From contig NZ_LT160640.1 in the NCBI RefSeq assembly GCF_900048895.1, forward strand, positions 558,001 to 622,000: a stretch of DNA of 64,000 nt, in the 5' to 3' direction. Shown piece by piece: positions 24,342 through 33,667 of the stretch. Positions within the stretch are counted from its first letter, which is position 1. The number at the start of each line of letters is the position of its first letter. The notes below the pieces were generated by a model, which ran no database searches, was not told the origin of the DNA, and was given only the letters and a program-made list of their open reading frames with translations. A program made the translations under genes and the position numbers. The stretch is from Neglectibacter timonensis. Lineage in GTDB: Bacteria > Bacillota > Clostridia > Oscillospirales > Acutalibacteraceae.

Positions 24342-25055
24342 ATGGAGAAACTGCAGTATCGATTGGAAGCCTTTGAGGGGCCGTTGGATCTTTTGCTATC
24401 TTTGATTTCTAAAAACAAAATTGATATCTATGACATCCCTATCGCTGAGCTGCTCCAGCAATATTTGGAGCAAATCGCCTTCATGCAGGAGGAGGATTTA
24501 GATATCGCCAGTGAGTTTCTGGAGATGGCGGCCCGCTTGGTACAGATCAAAAGCGTCTCTCTGCTTCCAAGATATGAGGAGGAAGAGGACCCAAGGCTGG
24601 AATTGACTGGGTTGTTGCTGGAATATCAGCAGTGCAAACAGGCTGCGGAAAAGCTGAAGGAAAAGGTATCCTTCGATGCGCAGCCCCATCCTCCAGCAGA
24701 TATTCCGATAGATTATACCTACAGGCGTATTCATGAAACGAGGGAATTGCTTTCAGCGCTGCTTTCGGCCTGGGGTAGAGGAAAAAGCCTGCTGCCGCCC
24801 AGACCGGAGAGCTTTTCTGCCCTGGTAACCCGGAAAATAGTATCGGTTACCTCTCAGGTAGTCTACATTTTAAGAAGGCTTTGGAAACAGCAGAAGGTTT
24901 CCTATCATTCTCTATTTGAGGAAAAAAGGGAACGGTCCGAACGTGTAGCGGCTTTCCTGGCGGTTCTTGAGCTGGTCAAAAGCAAAAGAATCCGTGTAGA
25001 GGGTGAAGGAGACAGAAGTCAGGTGATTTTACGCAAGGGGGGAGAACGGCACTGA
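24342..25055 (+). CDS. scpA: Segregation and condensation protein A
   Basis: 237 residues, kleisin subunit of the SMC-ScpAB condensin. The N-terminal signature FEGPLDLLLSLISKNKIDIYDIPI is followed by DLDIASEFLEMAARLVQIKS and a C-terminal winged-helix part. It bridges the SMC heads with ScpB to compact and segregate the chromosome. Its stop overlaps the probable CTG start of scpB. Confidence 0.95.
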   Translation: MEKLQYRLEAFEGPLDLLLSLISKNKIDIYDIPIAELLQQYLEQIAFMQEEDLDIASEFLEMAARLVQIKSVSLLPRYEEEEDPRLELTGLLLEYQQCKQAAEKLKEKVSFDAQPHPPADIPIDYTYRRIHETRELLSALLSAWGRGKSLLPPRPESFSALVTRKIVSVTSQVVYILRRLWKQQKVSYHSLFEEKRERSERVAAFLAVLELVKSKRIRVEGEGDRSQVILRKGGERH

Positions 25056-25612
25056 AATCCGAAGAATTGATCGGGAAAACAGAGGCAATTCTCTTTGCAA
25101 GCGGAGATCCTGTTGCGTTGGAGCGAATTGCTCAGGTGCTGGAAGTAAAGACTGCGGATATTGAGAATGCTGTAGAATGTCTGAAGGAGAAATATGGTGC
25201 CCCGAACAGTGGAATAAGAGTTTTACGTTTGGAAGGCAGCGCCCAAATGTGTACAAATCCGGCTTTTATTGAACCTGTGCGCGGCGTGTTAGACTTAAAA
25301 CGAAATACACCGCTTTCTCAGGCAGCTCTGGAAGTTTTGGCCGTCATTGCCTACAACCAGCCAGTCACCAAAGCCTTTGTGGAGCAGGTACGCGGTGTGG
25401 ATTGCTCCGGGGTGATCGGCAGCCTGGTTCAAAAAGGACTTTTAGAGGAGAGAGGCAGGCTGGAGCTTCCCGGACGGCCTCTGCTTTACGGAACCACAGA
25501 GAACTTCCTGCGTTGCTTTCAACTATCCTCGCTTTCCGAACTGCCTCCGCCTCCAGATGGGGCGTCTGAAAAGGAAGATGAGGAGTCAGTTGAAGAACAG
25601 CTGACTTTTTAG
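25052..25612 (+). CDS. scpB: Segregation and condensation protein B
   Basis: 186 residues if it starts at CTG 25052, 181 if at TTG 25067. The winged-helix signatures EAILFASGDPV, LEVLAVIAYNQPVTKAFVEQ and RGVDCSGVIGSLVQKGLLEERGR are clear. CTG 25052 is favoured: GGGGGGAG ends 7 bases upstream, CTGA overlaps the scpA stop as ATGA normally does, and the extra residues KSEEL fit the family N terminus; TTG 25067 has no ribosome binding site at a usable distance. The C terminus is acidic and Pro-rich. Confidence 0.93.
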   Translation: MKSEELIGKTEAILFASGDPVALERIAQVLEVKTADIENAVECLKEKYGAPNSGIRVLRLEGSAQMCTNPAFIEPVRGVLDLKRNTPLSQAALEVLAVIAYNQPVTKAFVEQVRGVDCSGVIGSLVQKGLLEERGRLELPGRPLLYGTTENFLRCFQLSSLSELPPPPDGASEKEDEESVEEQLTF

Positions 25613-25626
25613 AAAGGCGGATTGCT

Positions 25627-26229
25627 GTGGTCGTTCTGTACGTCGTTTTGGGAGCGCTGCTTTTGCTTGTTCTGCTTCTGTTGATTCCAGTCCGGGTCCG
25701 TGTAGACTTCCAGGAAGAATTCCGGATTCAGTTGCGGTATCTCTTTCTGCGGTATACGCTCCTGCCCGCAGAGGAAAAACCGGAGGAAGCGACAGAGCAG
25801 CAGGAAGAAGAAGCGTCAAAAAATTCTTTTCCAACAAAATTGAAACAGATTTTGAAAAGGGAAGGCACCGCTGGTTTTCTCAAATCGCTTTTTGAATTTG
25901 TAAATCTGGTAAAGGATTCTTCTCAAAAATTTATTTCCCATGTTCATTTGAGTCAATTTGACCTATACTTATGTTTGGATGGTGCGGGAGATGCATCGGA
26001 AGCCGCCATCCAATACGGAGAGATTTCCGCTGCTGTTTATTCTGCCTGCGGTTTTTTGTTTGGCTGGAAGAAATGCAGGCGAAAAGCTGTATTAGTCGAT
26101 CTTAACTACAAAGCGGAAAAGAGTAATGTACGGTTTACCTGCCGCCTGTCTGCCAGCCCGCTGTTTGCGCTCTGGGAGATACTCCATGTGCTGAAAGGCG
26201 GGCTGCCGTTTTTACGGAAATTTCGGTGA
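25627..26229 (+). CDS. DUF2953 protein (YtfI-like)
   Basis: 200 residues: an N-terminal membrane span (VLYVVLGALLLLVLLLLIPV), a Glu-rich linker, and a C-terminal domain with GWKKCRRKAVLVDLNY. DUF2953 proteins sit directly upstream of gerW/ytfJ in spore formers, as here, and are counted among sporulation genes; the molecular role is unknown. GTG 25627 has AGAAAGGCGG upstream. Confidence 0.8.
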   Translation: MVVLYVVLGALLLLVLLLLIPVRVRVDFQEEFRIQLRYLFLRYTLLPAEEKPEEATEQQEEEASKNSFPTKLKQILKREGTAGFLKSLFEFVNLVKDSSQKFISHVHLSQFDLYLCLDGAGDASEAAIQYGEISAAVYSACGFLFGWKKCRRKAVLVDLNYKAEKSNVRFTCRLSASPLFALWEILHVLKGGLPFLRKFR

Positions 26230-26298
26230 ACAGTGCCGATGTTTGATATAGTTAACGAGGAAAGGGTTTTCGCTGCGGCGAAAATAAGGTGATTGTTT

Positions 26299-26718
26299 AT
26301 GAGCGATAATCAGGTCAACAACCTTTTAGGGGTAACCATGGAAAAGATCAAGCAAATGGTGGATGTCAACACAGTGATTGGAGATCCTGTCACTACGCCA
26401 GATGGAACCACGGTGATCCCAATTTCCCGTGTCAGTTACGGATTTGCTTCGGGAGGCTCCGATCTTCCTTCCAAAGCGCAGCCGTCTTCCGGACTATTTG
26501 CGGGTGGCAGCGGAGCAGGTATCACCATCAATCCAATTGCCTTTCTGGCCATCCAAAACGGAAATGTACGGATTTTGCAGATTGAGCCTTATTTGAGTTC
26601 GGTCGACAGAGCTCTCGAAAAAGTTCCGGATGTGGTGGATAAACTCACGTCTCTTTTTGGAAAAGAGGAAAAAAAGCAAGATGACAATCGTTTGGAAAAA
26701 CCCGCTGATCCGGTATGA
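26299..26718 (+). CDS. gerW: Spore protein GerW (YtfJ)
   Basis: 139 residues. VNTVIGDPVTTPDGTTVIPISRVSYGFASGG is the hallmark of the YtfJ family, followed by a Gly/Ser-rich stretch and GAGITINPIAFL. GerW is a forespore protein needed for normal germination in Bacillus. ATG 26299 follows AAGGTGA. It lies between DUF2953 and dacF, the usual order. Confidence 0.93.
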   Translation: MSDNQVNNLLGVTMEKIKQMVDVNTVIGDPVTTPDGTTVIPISRVSYGFASGGSDLPSKAQPSSGLFAGGSGAGITINPIAFLAIQNGNVRILQIEPYLSSVDRALEKVPDVVDKLTSLFGKEEKKQDDNRLEKPADPV

Positions 26719-26743
26719 TTCTTGCTATCATAAGCGGCACGTC

Positions 26744-26763
26744 CGGGACATAATATTGTCCCG
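26744..26763 (+). other. Hairpin just upstream of the dacF ribosome binding site
   Basis: Perfect 7-bp stem CGGGACA/TGTCCCG with a six-base loop and no T tract. Its 3' arm ends where the GAGGCGG ribosome binding site of dacF begins. Confidence 0.5.
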
Positions 26764-26778
26764 AGGCGGTGATGGAAG

Positions 26779-27924
26779 TTGTATGGTTGGTTACGTAAAG
26801 GCAGTTGTATCGGTCTCGTTCTTGTTTTAGTCTGTTCTCTTTCTTTGCCAGCTTTAGCTGGATCTTCACAGCCGGAAGGGATTTCTGCTGCGAGTGCGGT
26901 TCTTATCAGTGCCGACACCGGTTCCGTCCTCTATGAGAAGGAAGCGGAAAAGAAGCTTTCTATGGCCAGCACAACAAAGATTATGACGGCATTGCTGGCG
27001 TTGGAAGAGGCCGAAAAAGAGGGAGATCCCACGGTAACCGTCACAGAAGAGATGGTGGCGGTAGAGGGTTCTTCTATGGGGCTCAGGGCAGGTGACGAAC
27101 TGCCGTTGACAGGGCTTGCGGCAGGGATGCTGCTGGCTTCCGGAAACGATGCTGCCAATGCGGTTGCGCTTTACCTGGATGGATCTCAGGAAGCCTTTGC
27201 TGAGCGAATGAATCGTCGTGCGTTGGAAATCGGCATGAGTAATACTCATTTTGTAACCCCCTCCGGTCTCGATGATGAAGCGCACTACTCCACAGCTTTT
27301 GATATGGCTCTGCTTGCCCGGGAAGCATTGAAAAACAGCAAGTTTCGTGAGCTTGCTTCCAGCGGTACTTATCAAATTGCGTTTGACAACCCGGAAAAAA
27401 AAGTACAGTATACAAACCACAACAAGCTCTTATGGCTGTATGAGGGCTGTATCGGCGTCAAGACCGGATTCACAAAAAAATCCGGCCGCTGTCTGGTGTC
27501 TGCGGCTGAACGGGACGGCGTGACCCTGATCGCTGTAACGCTCAACGCGCCTGACGATTGGAACGACCATGCTAAAATGCTGGATTATGGGTTCGCCTCT
27601 GTGGAAAGTGTTTCTTTCGACGAAAGTAATTTTTCTGTGCAGCTACCTCTGGTTGGAGGAGAAGGGGAAGAACTGCTGGTAAAGGGAACAACAGGAGGAA
27701 GCGTTTCCGTGCCTTCTGAAGATGCCGGCAGAATAACCCGCAAGGTGTTTTTGCCCGCGTTCCTCTATGCTCCGATCCAAAAGGGAGAAACCGTGGGTTC
27801 AGTGCAGTACTATCTAGAGAGTACGAAGCTGTTCAGCATCCCGTTAATTGCCGGGGAAAATGGAAAAATTCAAGAGAAAGAAGTAGGCGGAATACTGGAA
27901 AAATTATTCGGCCGGGGAAAATAA
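26779..27924 (+). CDS. dacF: D-alanyl-D-alanine carboxypeptidase DacF-type
   Basis: 381 residues: a signal peptide (LVLVCSLSLPALAG), then the S11 carboxypeptidase core with STTK (active-site SxxK), SGN (SxN) and KTGFTKKSG, and a C-terminal beta domain. It trims the D-Ala from peptidoglycan stem peptides; next to gerW it is probably the forespore enzyme that sets cortex cross-linking. The start is TTG 26779, since the nearby ATGs are out of frame. Confidence 0.9.
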   Translation: MYGWLRKGSCIGLVLVLVCSLSLPALAGSSQPEGISAASAVLISADTGSVLYEKEAEKKLSMASTTKIMTALLALEEAEKEGDPTVTVTEEMVAVEGSSMGLRAGDELPLTGLAAGMLLASGNDAANAVALYLDGSQEAFAERMNRRALEIGMSNTHFVTPSGLDDEAHYSTAFDMALLAREALKNSKFRELASSGTYQIAFDNPEKKVQYTNHNKLLWLYEGCIGVKTGFTKKSGRCLVSAAERDGVTLIAVTLNAPDDWNDHAKMLDYGFASVESVSFDESNFSVQLPLVGGEGEELLVKGTTGGSVSVPSEDAGRITRKVFLPAFLYAPIQKGETVGSVQYYLESTKLFSIPLIAGENGKIQEKEVGGILEKLFGRGK

Positions 27925-27927
27925 AAC

Positions 27928-28746
27928 ATGGCAGAAAAAAGTAGATTGCAAAAAATACTGGCGGCTAACGGCGTGTCTTCCCGCCGGAAAGCGGAAGAGA
28001 TGATCGCTGCCGGCAGAGTAACTGTAAACGGCAGAAAAGCCGGGTTGGGCGACAGCGCCGATCCCGACCGCGATGTGATTGCCGTTGATGGTCAAAGGAT
28101 TGTACGTTCCACCCAGAAGTATTATCTGGCCCTGCATAAGCCTCGTGGGTTCGTTACTACAATGAATGATGAGCGTGACAGAAAATGCGTTGCCCAGCTT
28201 GTCGAGGGGATAGGCGACCGTGTCTACCCGGTCGGCCGGCTGGATAAGGATTCTGAAGGCCTGCTTTTGATGACGAACGACGGCGATTTTGCAAATATGA
28301 TATCTCATCCCAGACAGCATATTGCAAAAACCTATCGGGTTACGGTGAGGCCTGGCATTTCAGAAGAACAGCTGAACCGGATCAGCACAGGGATCCTGAT
28401 TGAAGGAAAGATGACAGCTCCAGCGAAGGTTCGGGTTTTAGAGCAGCAGGGAGAACGTGTGGTGCTGGAAATTGTGCTCTATGAGGGCCGGAACAGGGAA
28501 ATTCGCAAAATGTGCGAAGCACTCGGCCTGGAAGTGGCCAGGCTGAAGCGCACCGCCATCGGACCTGTACGGCTTGGAATGCTCAAGCAGGGCGCTTATC
28601 GGGAACTTAGCAAAGAGGAGATCCGCAGCCTGCTGGCGGAATCCCAAAAGAAGGGGAATGAAACAAAAAATGATCGAACTTCTTCCTATGGCAGACCGGG
28701 AAAAAGAACAGGAGCTTCTTTTCGAGGTGGAAAGCGCCGGAACTGA
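27928..28746 (+). CDS. rluB: RsuA/RluB/RluE/RluF-family pseudouridine synthase
   Basis: 272 residues. An S4 RNA-binding domain (KILAANGVSSRRKAEEMI) is followed by the catalytic VGRLDKDSEGLLLMTNDG, where the Asp in GRLDxDSEG is the nucleophile, and by EGRNREIRKMCEALG. Gene order next to scpAB and dacF matches RluB, the 23S rRNA uridine-2605 enzyme. A basic Arg/Lys-rich tail ends the protein and overlaps the next gene by 77 bases. Confidence 0.9.
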   Translation: MAEKSRLQKILAANGVSSRRKAEEMIAAGRVTVNGRKAGLGDSADPDRDVIAVDGQRIVRSTQKYYLALHKPRGFVTTMNDERDRKCVAQLVEGIGDRVYPVGRLDKDSEGLLLMTNDGDFANMISHPRQHIAKTYRVTVRPGISEEQLNRISTGILIEGKMTAPAKVRVLEQQGERVVLEIVLYEGRNREIRKMCEALGLEVARLKRTAIGPVRLGMLKQGAYRELSKEEIRSLLAESQKKGNETKNDRTSSYGRPGKRTGASFRGGKRRN

Positions 28747-29056
28747 AGCCCGGGTGATCGCAATGTGTGATAAAGGAGAACTGCTGGGATATGCAGCAGT
28801 TGAAGTGCAAGGCGATGAATTGAAGCTGCTGAAACTTGCGGCGGAAAGCTACGATTTTTCCCAAAAACCCAATATGGAACAGACTTTTATCTTGGATTCT
28901 TTAATGCGCGCAGCCGCATCCTACGGAGAAAATTTTGGAGCGAACCAAATCGTTACAGATTTTCCGGATTTTTTCCAGTTCTTTAAACTTCGTGGGTTTC
29001 AGACGGATGACAGCCATGCATTTACCCCAATGAGCACGATAGTGAAGTATGAATAG
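28670..29056 (+). CDS. Small GNAT-like protein, unassigned
   Basis: About 128 residues starting at ATG 28670; an ATG at 28658 is too close to the only AAGGGG. The pattern CDKGELLGYAAVEVQGDELKL, then a helix FILDSLMRAAASYGE and FFQFFKLRGFQ, recalls the strand-helix order of acetyltransferases (GNAT), including the closing F-x-K-x-GF. A clear acetyl-CoA loop (Q/RxxGxG/A) is missing, so activity is uncertain. It overlaps the end of rluB, so the two are likely co-expressed. Confidence 0.55.
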   Translation: MIELLPMADREKEQELLFEVESAGTEARVIAMCDKGELLGYAAVEVQGDELKLLKLAAESYDFSQKPNMEQTFILDSLMRAAASYGENFGANQIVTDFPDFFQFFKLRGFQTDDSHAFTPMSTIVKYE

Positions 29057-29099
29057 GACCCGGGAACGGCCAAGCCGTCCCGGGTCATTTCTTAATGAT
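29057..29099 (+). terminator. Terminator after the rluB operon
   Basis: GACCCGGGA-CGGC pairs with GCCG-TCCCGGGTC around a 3-4 base loop, followed by a short ATTTCTT. The stem is very stable although the T run is weak. Confidence 0.65.
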
Positions 29100-29132
29100 G
29101 TATTAAAATCCTGGGGTTTTTTCCGTTTTAGG

Positions 29133-29161
29133 TTGCATTCAATTGTCCTCAATGGTAAAAT
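29133..29161 (+). promoter_or_regulatory. Sigma-A type promoter of the yicC-remA-gmk block
   Basis: TTGCAT, 17-base spacer, TAAAAT, about 54 bases upstream of the yicC start. Confidence 0.55.
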
Positions 29162-29214
29162 AATTTACTGGCAAGCTTTTGCTAGTTTGTATATATGAGA
29201 TGGGGATGAGTGCA

Positions 29215-30093
29215 TTGCTCAGAAGTATGACAGGATATGGCCGCAATGAGAGCACCGTAGGCGGACACCACATAACCTTTGAAATAAAAGCAGTCAATCA
29301 TAAATATTTTGAGTTTTCTTCCCGGGTTACCCGCGGGTATCTGTTTCTGGAAGAAAAACTCAAAAGTTATATTCAAAGCCAAATATCCCGTGGCAAAGTG
29401 GATGTATTTCTGCAAATTGAGACATTGGAAGAAAGTGACGTGCAGGTTCTGGTCAATCATTCTCTGGCTTCCGGCTATGTGACGGCGCTTAAGGGATTGA
29501 AGGAACACTATGTATTGCCTGACGAGGTTTCGCTTTCGCTCCTTTCGCGGTACTCTGATATTTTTTCGGTGCACAAAGCTCCGGAAAATGAAGAAGCCAT
29601 CTGGGAAGCAGTCCGTCAGGTGGCTGAACCCGCCATTAGGTCGTTTATCCATATGAGGGAAATAGAAGGAGCCAGGCTTCGTGAGGACATTTTGACGAAA
29701 GCCTCAAAAATTATTTCCATCGTGGATCAGATAGAAACGATTACGCCGGAAACTGTGAACGACTACCGGGAACGGCTGCGGGCAAAAATTGAAGAATTCT
29801 TGGGAGACAACCGTTTTGATGAGCAGAGAGTGCTCACGGAAGTGGCCATATTTGCTGATAAGGTTGCTGTGGATGAGGAGACCGTGCGGCTCCGCAGCCA
29901 TTTTAAACAGCTGGAGATACTTGTAGATTCCAATGAACCTGTAGGAAGGAAGATCGATTTTCTTGTCCAGGAAATGAACCGTGAGGCAAATACCATCGGT
30001 TCGAAATCGGTCAATTCCAAAATTGCTTATATGGTTGTGGATATCAAATCGGAAATTGAAAAAATTCGTGAACAGGTACAGAACATCGAATAA
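29215..30093 (+). CDS. yicC: YicC-family endoribonuclease
   Basis: 292 residues. The N-terminal SMTGYGRNES and EIKAVNHKYFEFSSR, the middle NRFDEQRVLTEVAIFADK and the C-terminal NREANTIGSKS are those of the YicC family, recently shown to be an RNase that degrades small RNAs. TTG 29215, with GGGGA 8-9 bases upstream, gives the canonical start LRSMTGYG; ATG 29206 and ATG 29227 are alternatives. It heads the block yicC-remA-gmk-rpoZ-priA. Confidence 0.92.
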   Translation: MLRSMTGYGRNESTVGGHHITFEIKAVNHKYFEFSSRVTRGYLFLEEKLKSYIQSQISRGKVDVFLQIETLEESDVQVLVNHSLASGYVTALKGLKEHYVLPDEVSLSLLSRYSDIFSVHKAPENEEAIWEAVRQVAEPAIRSFIHMREIEGARLREDILTKASKIISIVDQIETITPETVNDYRERLRAKIEEFLGDNRFDEQRVLTEVAIFADKVAVDEETVRLRSHFKQLEILVDSNEPVGRKIDFLVQEMNREANTIGSKSVNSKIAYMVVDIKSEIEKIREQVQNIE

Positions 30094-30108
30094 AAGGATG
30101 AATTAAGG

Positions 30109-30381
30109 ATGAGACTGATCAATATTGGATTTGGCAATATGGTTTCCACAGACAAAGTAGTGGCAGTAGTCAGTCCGGAATCCGCTCCCATAAAGCGTAT
30201 CGTGCAGGAGGCCAAGGAAAAAGGGACGTTGATTGACGCTACGTTTGGAAGACGGACTAAGGCTGTCATCATTACGGACTGCGACAGCGTGGTGCTTTCT
30301 GCAATTCTGCCCGAGACGGTTGCCGGCAGGTTTAATGAGAAGGAAGATAATGCTTCCGGAGAGGAGAATGGGGATGCCTGA
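30109..30381 (+). CDS. remA: DNA-binding regulator RemA (DUF370)
   Basis: 90 residues. [26 protein letters not shown] and [25 protein letters not shown] mark the RemA/DUF370 family, which forms DNA-wrapping rings and activates biofilm-matrix genes in Bacillus. An acidic tail extends beyond the core. It lies between yicC and gmk as in Bacillus and overlaps gmk by eight bases. Confidence 0.93.
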   Translation: MRLINIGFGNMVSTDKVVAVVSPESAPIKRIVQEAKEKGTLIDATFGRRTKAVIITDCDSVVLSAILPETVAGRFNEKEDNASGEENGDA

Positions 30382-30982
30382 AGGCTTATTAATTGTGATT
30401 TCCGCGCCGTCTGGCGGTGGAAAAGGGACGATACTCAAGGAGCTGTTCGCTCAAGATGCAAATCTCAGGCTATCCGTATCCGCTACAACGCGTCAGCCGA
30501 GGCCGGGAGAAGAAAATGGAAAACAGTATTATTTTATCAGTCACGAAGAGTTTCAGGATCTGATAAAGACAGGAAAAATGCTGGAATATACTGAATACTG
30601 CGGTAATTTTTACGGTACGCCAAAAGCTCCTGTGGAAGAGTGGACGCAAAAGGGTTTTGACGTCGTTTTAGAGATTGAAGTAGACGGCGGAGCCCAAATC
30701 AAAAAATTGATGCCTGACTGCGTCTCGGTTTTCATTTTACCACCGTCCATGAAGGTGTTGGAAAAAAGGCTGAGAAACCGCGGCACAGAGGATGAACCCA
30801 CCATACTGCGCAGGCTGGAAACGGCGAGAATGGAAATTCCCTGCGCCAAGGATTACGATTATATTGTGTTTAACGATAAGCTTGAGGATGCTGTGGCAGA
30901 CTTGCAGGCTATTCTCAAAGCGGAAAAAATGAAATACAGCAGAAATACAGACGTAACAGAAAGGGTGCTTTCAGATGCTTAA
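30374..30982 (+). CDS. gmk: Guanylate kinase
   Basis: 202 residues. The P-loop is [11 protein letters not shown], the lid region contains [19 protein letters not shown], and [11 protein letters not shown] and [11 protein letters not shown] bind GMP. It converts GMP to GDP. ATG 30374 was chosen for its GAGGAG at 7 bases. It overlaps remA and rpoZ by eight bases each. Confidence 0.95.
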   Translation: MPEGLLIVISAPSGGGKGTILKELFAQDANLRLSVSATTRQPRPGEENGKQYYFISHEEFQDLIKTGKMLEYTEYCGNFYGTPKAPVEEWTQKGFDVVLEIEVDGGAQIKKLMPDCVSVFILPPSMKVLEKRLRNRGTEDEPTILRRLETARMEIPCAKDYDYIVFNDKLEDAVADLQAILKAEKMKYSRNTDVTERVLSDA

Positions 30983-31181
30983 ACCTTCAGCAAACATCAT
31001 TAAAACTCCGCACAAAAGCTATTATTCCTTAGTTATTGCCGTGGCAAAACGTGCCAGAGAAATCGCGGAGGAGGCAGAAAACGAAGGCCGAATCTTGATG
31101 GACAAACCGGTTGATTTGGCTGTACAGGATTTTGTAAGCGACAAATTTATCATCACGGAACCGGACTCCTTTGAGGAATAA
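30975..31181 (+). CDS. rpoZ: RNA polymerase omega subunit
   Basis: 68 residues, with YYSLVIAVAKRAREIAEEA and KPVDLAVQDF, the conserved omega core. It helps assemble and stabilise RNA polymerase. It shares its last base with the priA start (TAATG). Confidence 0.92.
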   Translation: MLKPSANIIKTPHKSYYSLVIAVAKRAREIAEEAENEGRILMDKPVDLAVQDFVSDKFIITEPDSFEE

Positions 31182-33616
31182 TGGGACCTTTATTTGTTCA
31201 GGTCGCTGTGGAGAACACTGTCTATCATTTTGACAGACTTTTCACTTATGCGCTGCCCGCCGAGTTGGAACAGGTGGTGGTTCCCGGAATGCGTGTTATG
31301 GCGCCCTTTGGTACTGCAAACAAGGAACGCGTAGCTATGGTTTTTTCCATTGGCAGTACAGGGGCGCCGGGCGTTAAGCCTGTTTTGGCGGCGCTTGACA
31401 GGGAGGCAGTCGTATCGCCGGAAATGCTGGAATTGGCGCTTTGGATGCATGAACGGTACTACTGTACCATATTTGAGGCCGTACGTCTTATGATCCCTGC
31501 AGGGCTTCAATTCCGGTTGAAAGACAGTTATGTTCTGGAAGCTGGCTTTAAAAATTTCGACCGGGAGTGTTTTACAGAGATTCAGTGGCGTATCCTCCTG
31601 CAATTGCATACAGCTGGCCGTTCGGTTCCTTTTGAAAAGCTTTCAAAGGAGAATGGAATAACGGAAAGCTGTCCGGATTTTGCAGCTCTGCTGGAAAAAG
31701 GAATTGTATGTAAGGTCAACACAGCCTCCGGTAGGATTAAGGACGCCGTTTCAAAGATGGTGCGTCCTGTTTCTGGTTTTATGGGCAAGCTTACTCCGCG
31801 TCAAAAGGATGTTTACAATGTGCTCCTGGATGCAGGAGAAGCGTCTGAAAAGGAACTCTGCTATTTTACCGGCGCTTCATCGTCAGTGCTTAAGGCTTTG
31901 GTGGACAAGGGCGCTGCGGAGACCTTTGAATACGAAATCTACCGACGTCCCCATATTCAGGAGAGGAAGGAAAGCATACCTGAGTTTTCTCTTTCCGAAG
32001 AGCAGGAACGTGTTTTGAAAAGTCTTATTGCAGACTGCCGGACGGGCGGTTGTTCTTTGTTGTACGGCGTGACCGGCAGCGGGAAAACCTCCGTATTTCT
32101 CAAACTGATTCAATTCGTGCGCAGTCAGGGAAAAGCAGTGATTGCAATGGTCCCGGAAATCTCTCTGACGACGCAGACGATCCGGCAATTTCAGCAACTT
32201 TTTGGCGATGAGATCGCTGTTTTCCACAGCGGCCTCTCTTTGGGAGAAAGATTGGATGAATGGAAGCGGGTTCATCGCGGAGAGGCGCAAATTGTTGTAG
32301 GAACCCGGTCCGCCGTGTTTGCGCCCGTTCAAAATCTGGGGCTGATTGTAATTGATGAAGAACAAGAACATACTTATCAGTCAGAGTCCAGTCCCCGGTA
32401 TGATGCGAGGGAAGTGGCGAGGTATCGCTGCTATAAGGCGAAAGCCCTCTGTTTGCTTTCTTCTGCGACGCCGTCTGTAGAATCCTGCCGGATGGCACAG
32501 GAGAAAAAGTACCGCTTTCATCAGCTGACAGCCCGTTTTGGAGAGGCACAAATCCCCAATGTTGAACTTATCGATATGAACGAAGAGACGCCCGACGGTA
32601 CAGAGGGGGGAATCAGTTCTCCTCTTGCGCAGGCCCTACGCGGCAATTATGAAGCGGGGCATCAATCCATCATCCTGCTCAACCGCAGGGGATACCACAC
32701 TTTCGCCTCTTGCAGAAGCTGTCATGAAGTAGTCACCTGCCCCAACTGCAGCATTTCCCTGACTTATCATTCTGCCAACAGGAGGTTGATGTGCCACTAT
32801 TGCGGCTATTCTATTCCTTATACTTCCCGGTGCCCTTCCTGTGGCGGAGAGACACTTCGTTTTCGCGGATCTGGTACCCAGCAGGCGGAAGAGCAACTTC
32901 AGGAAATTCTTCCCCAGGCTAAGATACTCCGTGTAGATACGGATTCCGTTTCAGCCCGTCACTCCCTGGATCAAAAGCTGGAAAGTTTTGCTCAGGGAGA
33001 ATATGACGTCATGGTTGGCACCCAGATGGTGGCTAAAGGGCTGGACTTTGAAAACGTCACGCTGGTTGGCGTTCTTTCTGCAGATCAAGCCTTGTACAGC
33101 GACGATTTCCGCAGCAATGAGAGAACTTTTGATCTTCTCACCCAGGTGGTTGGCAGGGCCGGCAGAGGCCGATATCCCGGCGCGGCTTTGATTCAAACCT
33201 ACGCTCCTGAAAATCCGGTACTGGCGTTGGCGGCAGAACAGGACTATTTCAGTTTTTATCGGCGGGAGATAACCTACCGTCAAGCCCTGCTGTATCCGCC
33301 TTTTGTGGATCTCCTGGTAATTGGTTTCGTGGGAGGAAAGGAAGGCTTGGTAAAACAGGCTTCAGAGCAATTCTTGAGGATGCTTAGCGAACTTGCCCGA
33401 ACTTCCTATTCACAGCTGCCGCTGCGGGTATTGCGTCCCTCTCCGGCTGCTGTAGCCAAAATGGGCGGAAAATACCGTTACAAACTGATTATTAAGTGCC
33501 GAAACTCTCCCACGTTTCGGGAGATGATGGCACAACTGCTTTGCAGCTTTGCAAAGCTGCGTGATTTCCGAGAGGTTACCGCTTATGCAGATTCGAATCC
33601 ATACACAATCTTATAA
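31181..33616 (+). CDS. priA: Primosomal protein N' (PriA helicase)
   Basis: 811 residues. The N-terminal DNA-binding part is followed by helicase motifs GVTGSGKTSVF (Walker A) and VIDEEQEHTYQSE (motif II), LLSSATPSVES, and a zinc-binding region with four CxxC pairs (CRSCHE, CPNC, CHYCGY, CPSCGG). Later motifs GTQMVAKGLDFENVTLVG and QVVGRAGR are intact. It restarts collapsed replication forks. Confidence 0.95.
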   Translation: MGPLFVQVAVENTVYHFDRLFTYALPAELEQVVVPGMRVMAPFGTANKERVAMVFSIGSTGAPGVKPVLAALDREAVVSPEMLELALWMHERYYCTIFEAVRLMIPAGLQFRLKDSYVLEAGFKNFDRECFTEIQWRILLQLHTAGRSVPFEKLSKENGITESCPDFAALLEKGIVCKVNTASGRIKDAVSKMVRPVSGFMGKLTPRQKDVYNVLLDAGEASEKELCYFTGASSSVLKALVDKGAAETFEYEIYRRPHIQERKESIPEFSLSEEQERVLKSLIADCRTGGCSLLYGVTGSGKTSVFLKLIQFVRSQGKAVIAMVPEISLTTQTIRQFQQLFGDEIAVFHSGLSLGERLDEWKRVHRGEAQIVVGTRSAVFAPVQNLGLIVIDEEQEHTYQSESSPRYDAREVARYRCYKAKALCLLSSATPSVESCRMAQEKKYRFHQLTARFGEAQIPNVELIDMNEETPDGTEGGISSPLAQALRGNYEAGHQSIILLNRRGYHTFASCRSCHEVVTCPNCSISLTYHSANRRLMCHYCGYSIPYTSRCPSCGGETLRFRGSGTQQAEEQLQEILPQAKILRVDTDSVSARHSLDQKLESFAQGEYDVMVGTQMVAKGLDFENVTLVGVLSADQALYSDDFRSNERTFDLLTQVVGRAGRGRYPGAALIQTYAPENPVLALAAEQDYFSFYRREITYRQALLYPPFVDLLVIGFVGGKEGLVKQASEQFLRMLSELARTSYSQLPLRVLRPSPAAVAKMGGKYRYKLIIKCRNSPTFREMMAQLLCSFAKLRDFREVTAYADSNPYTIL

Positions 33617-33667
33617 GCTGTCGTTTGAAGAGTTCTGCTGATCTTTATTGTAGAAAGGACAATAATT

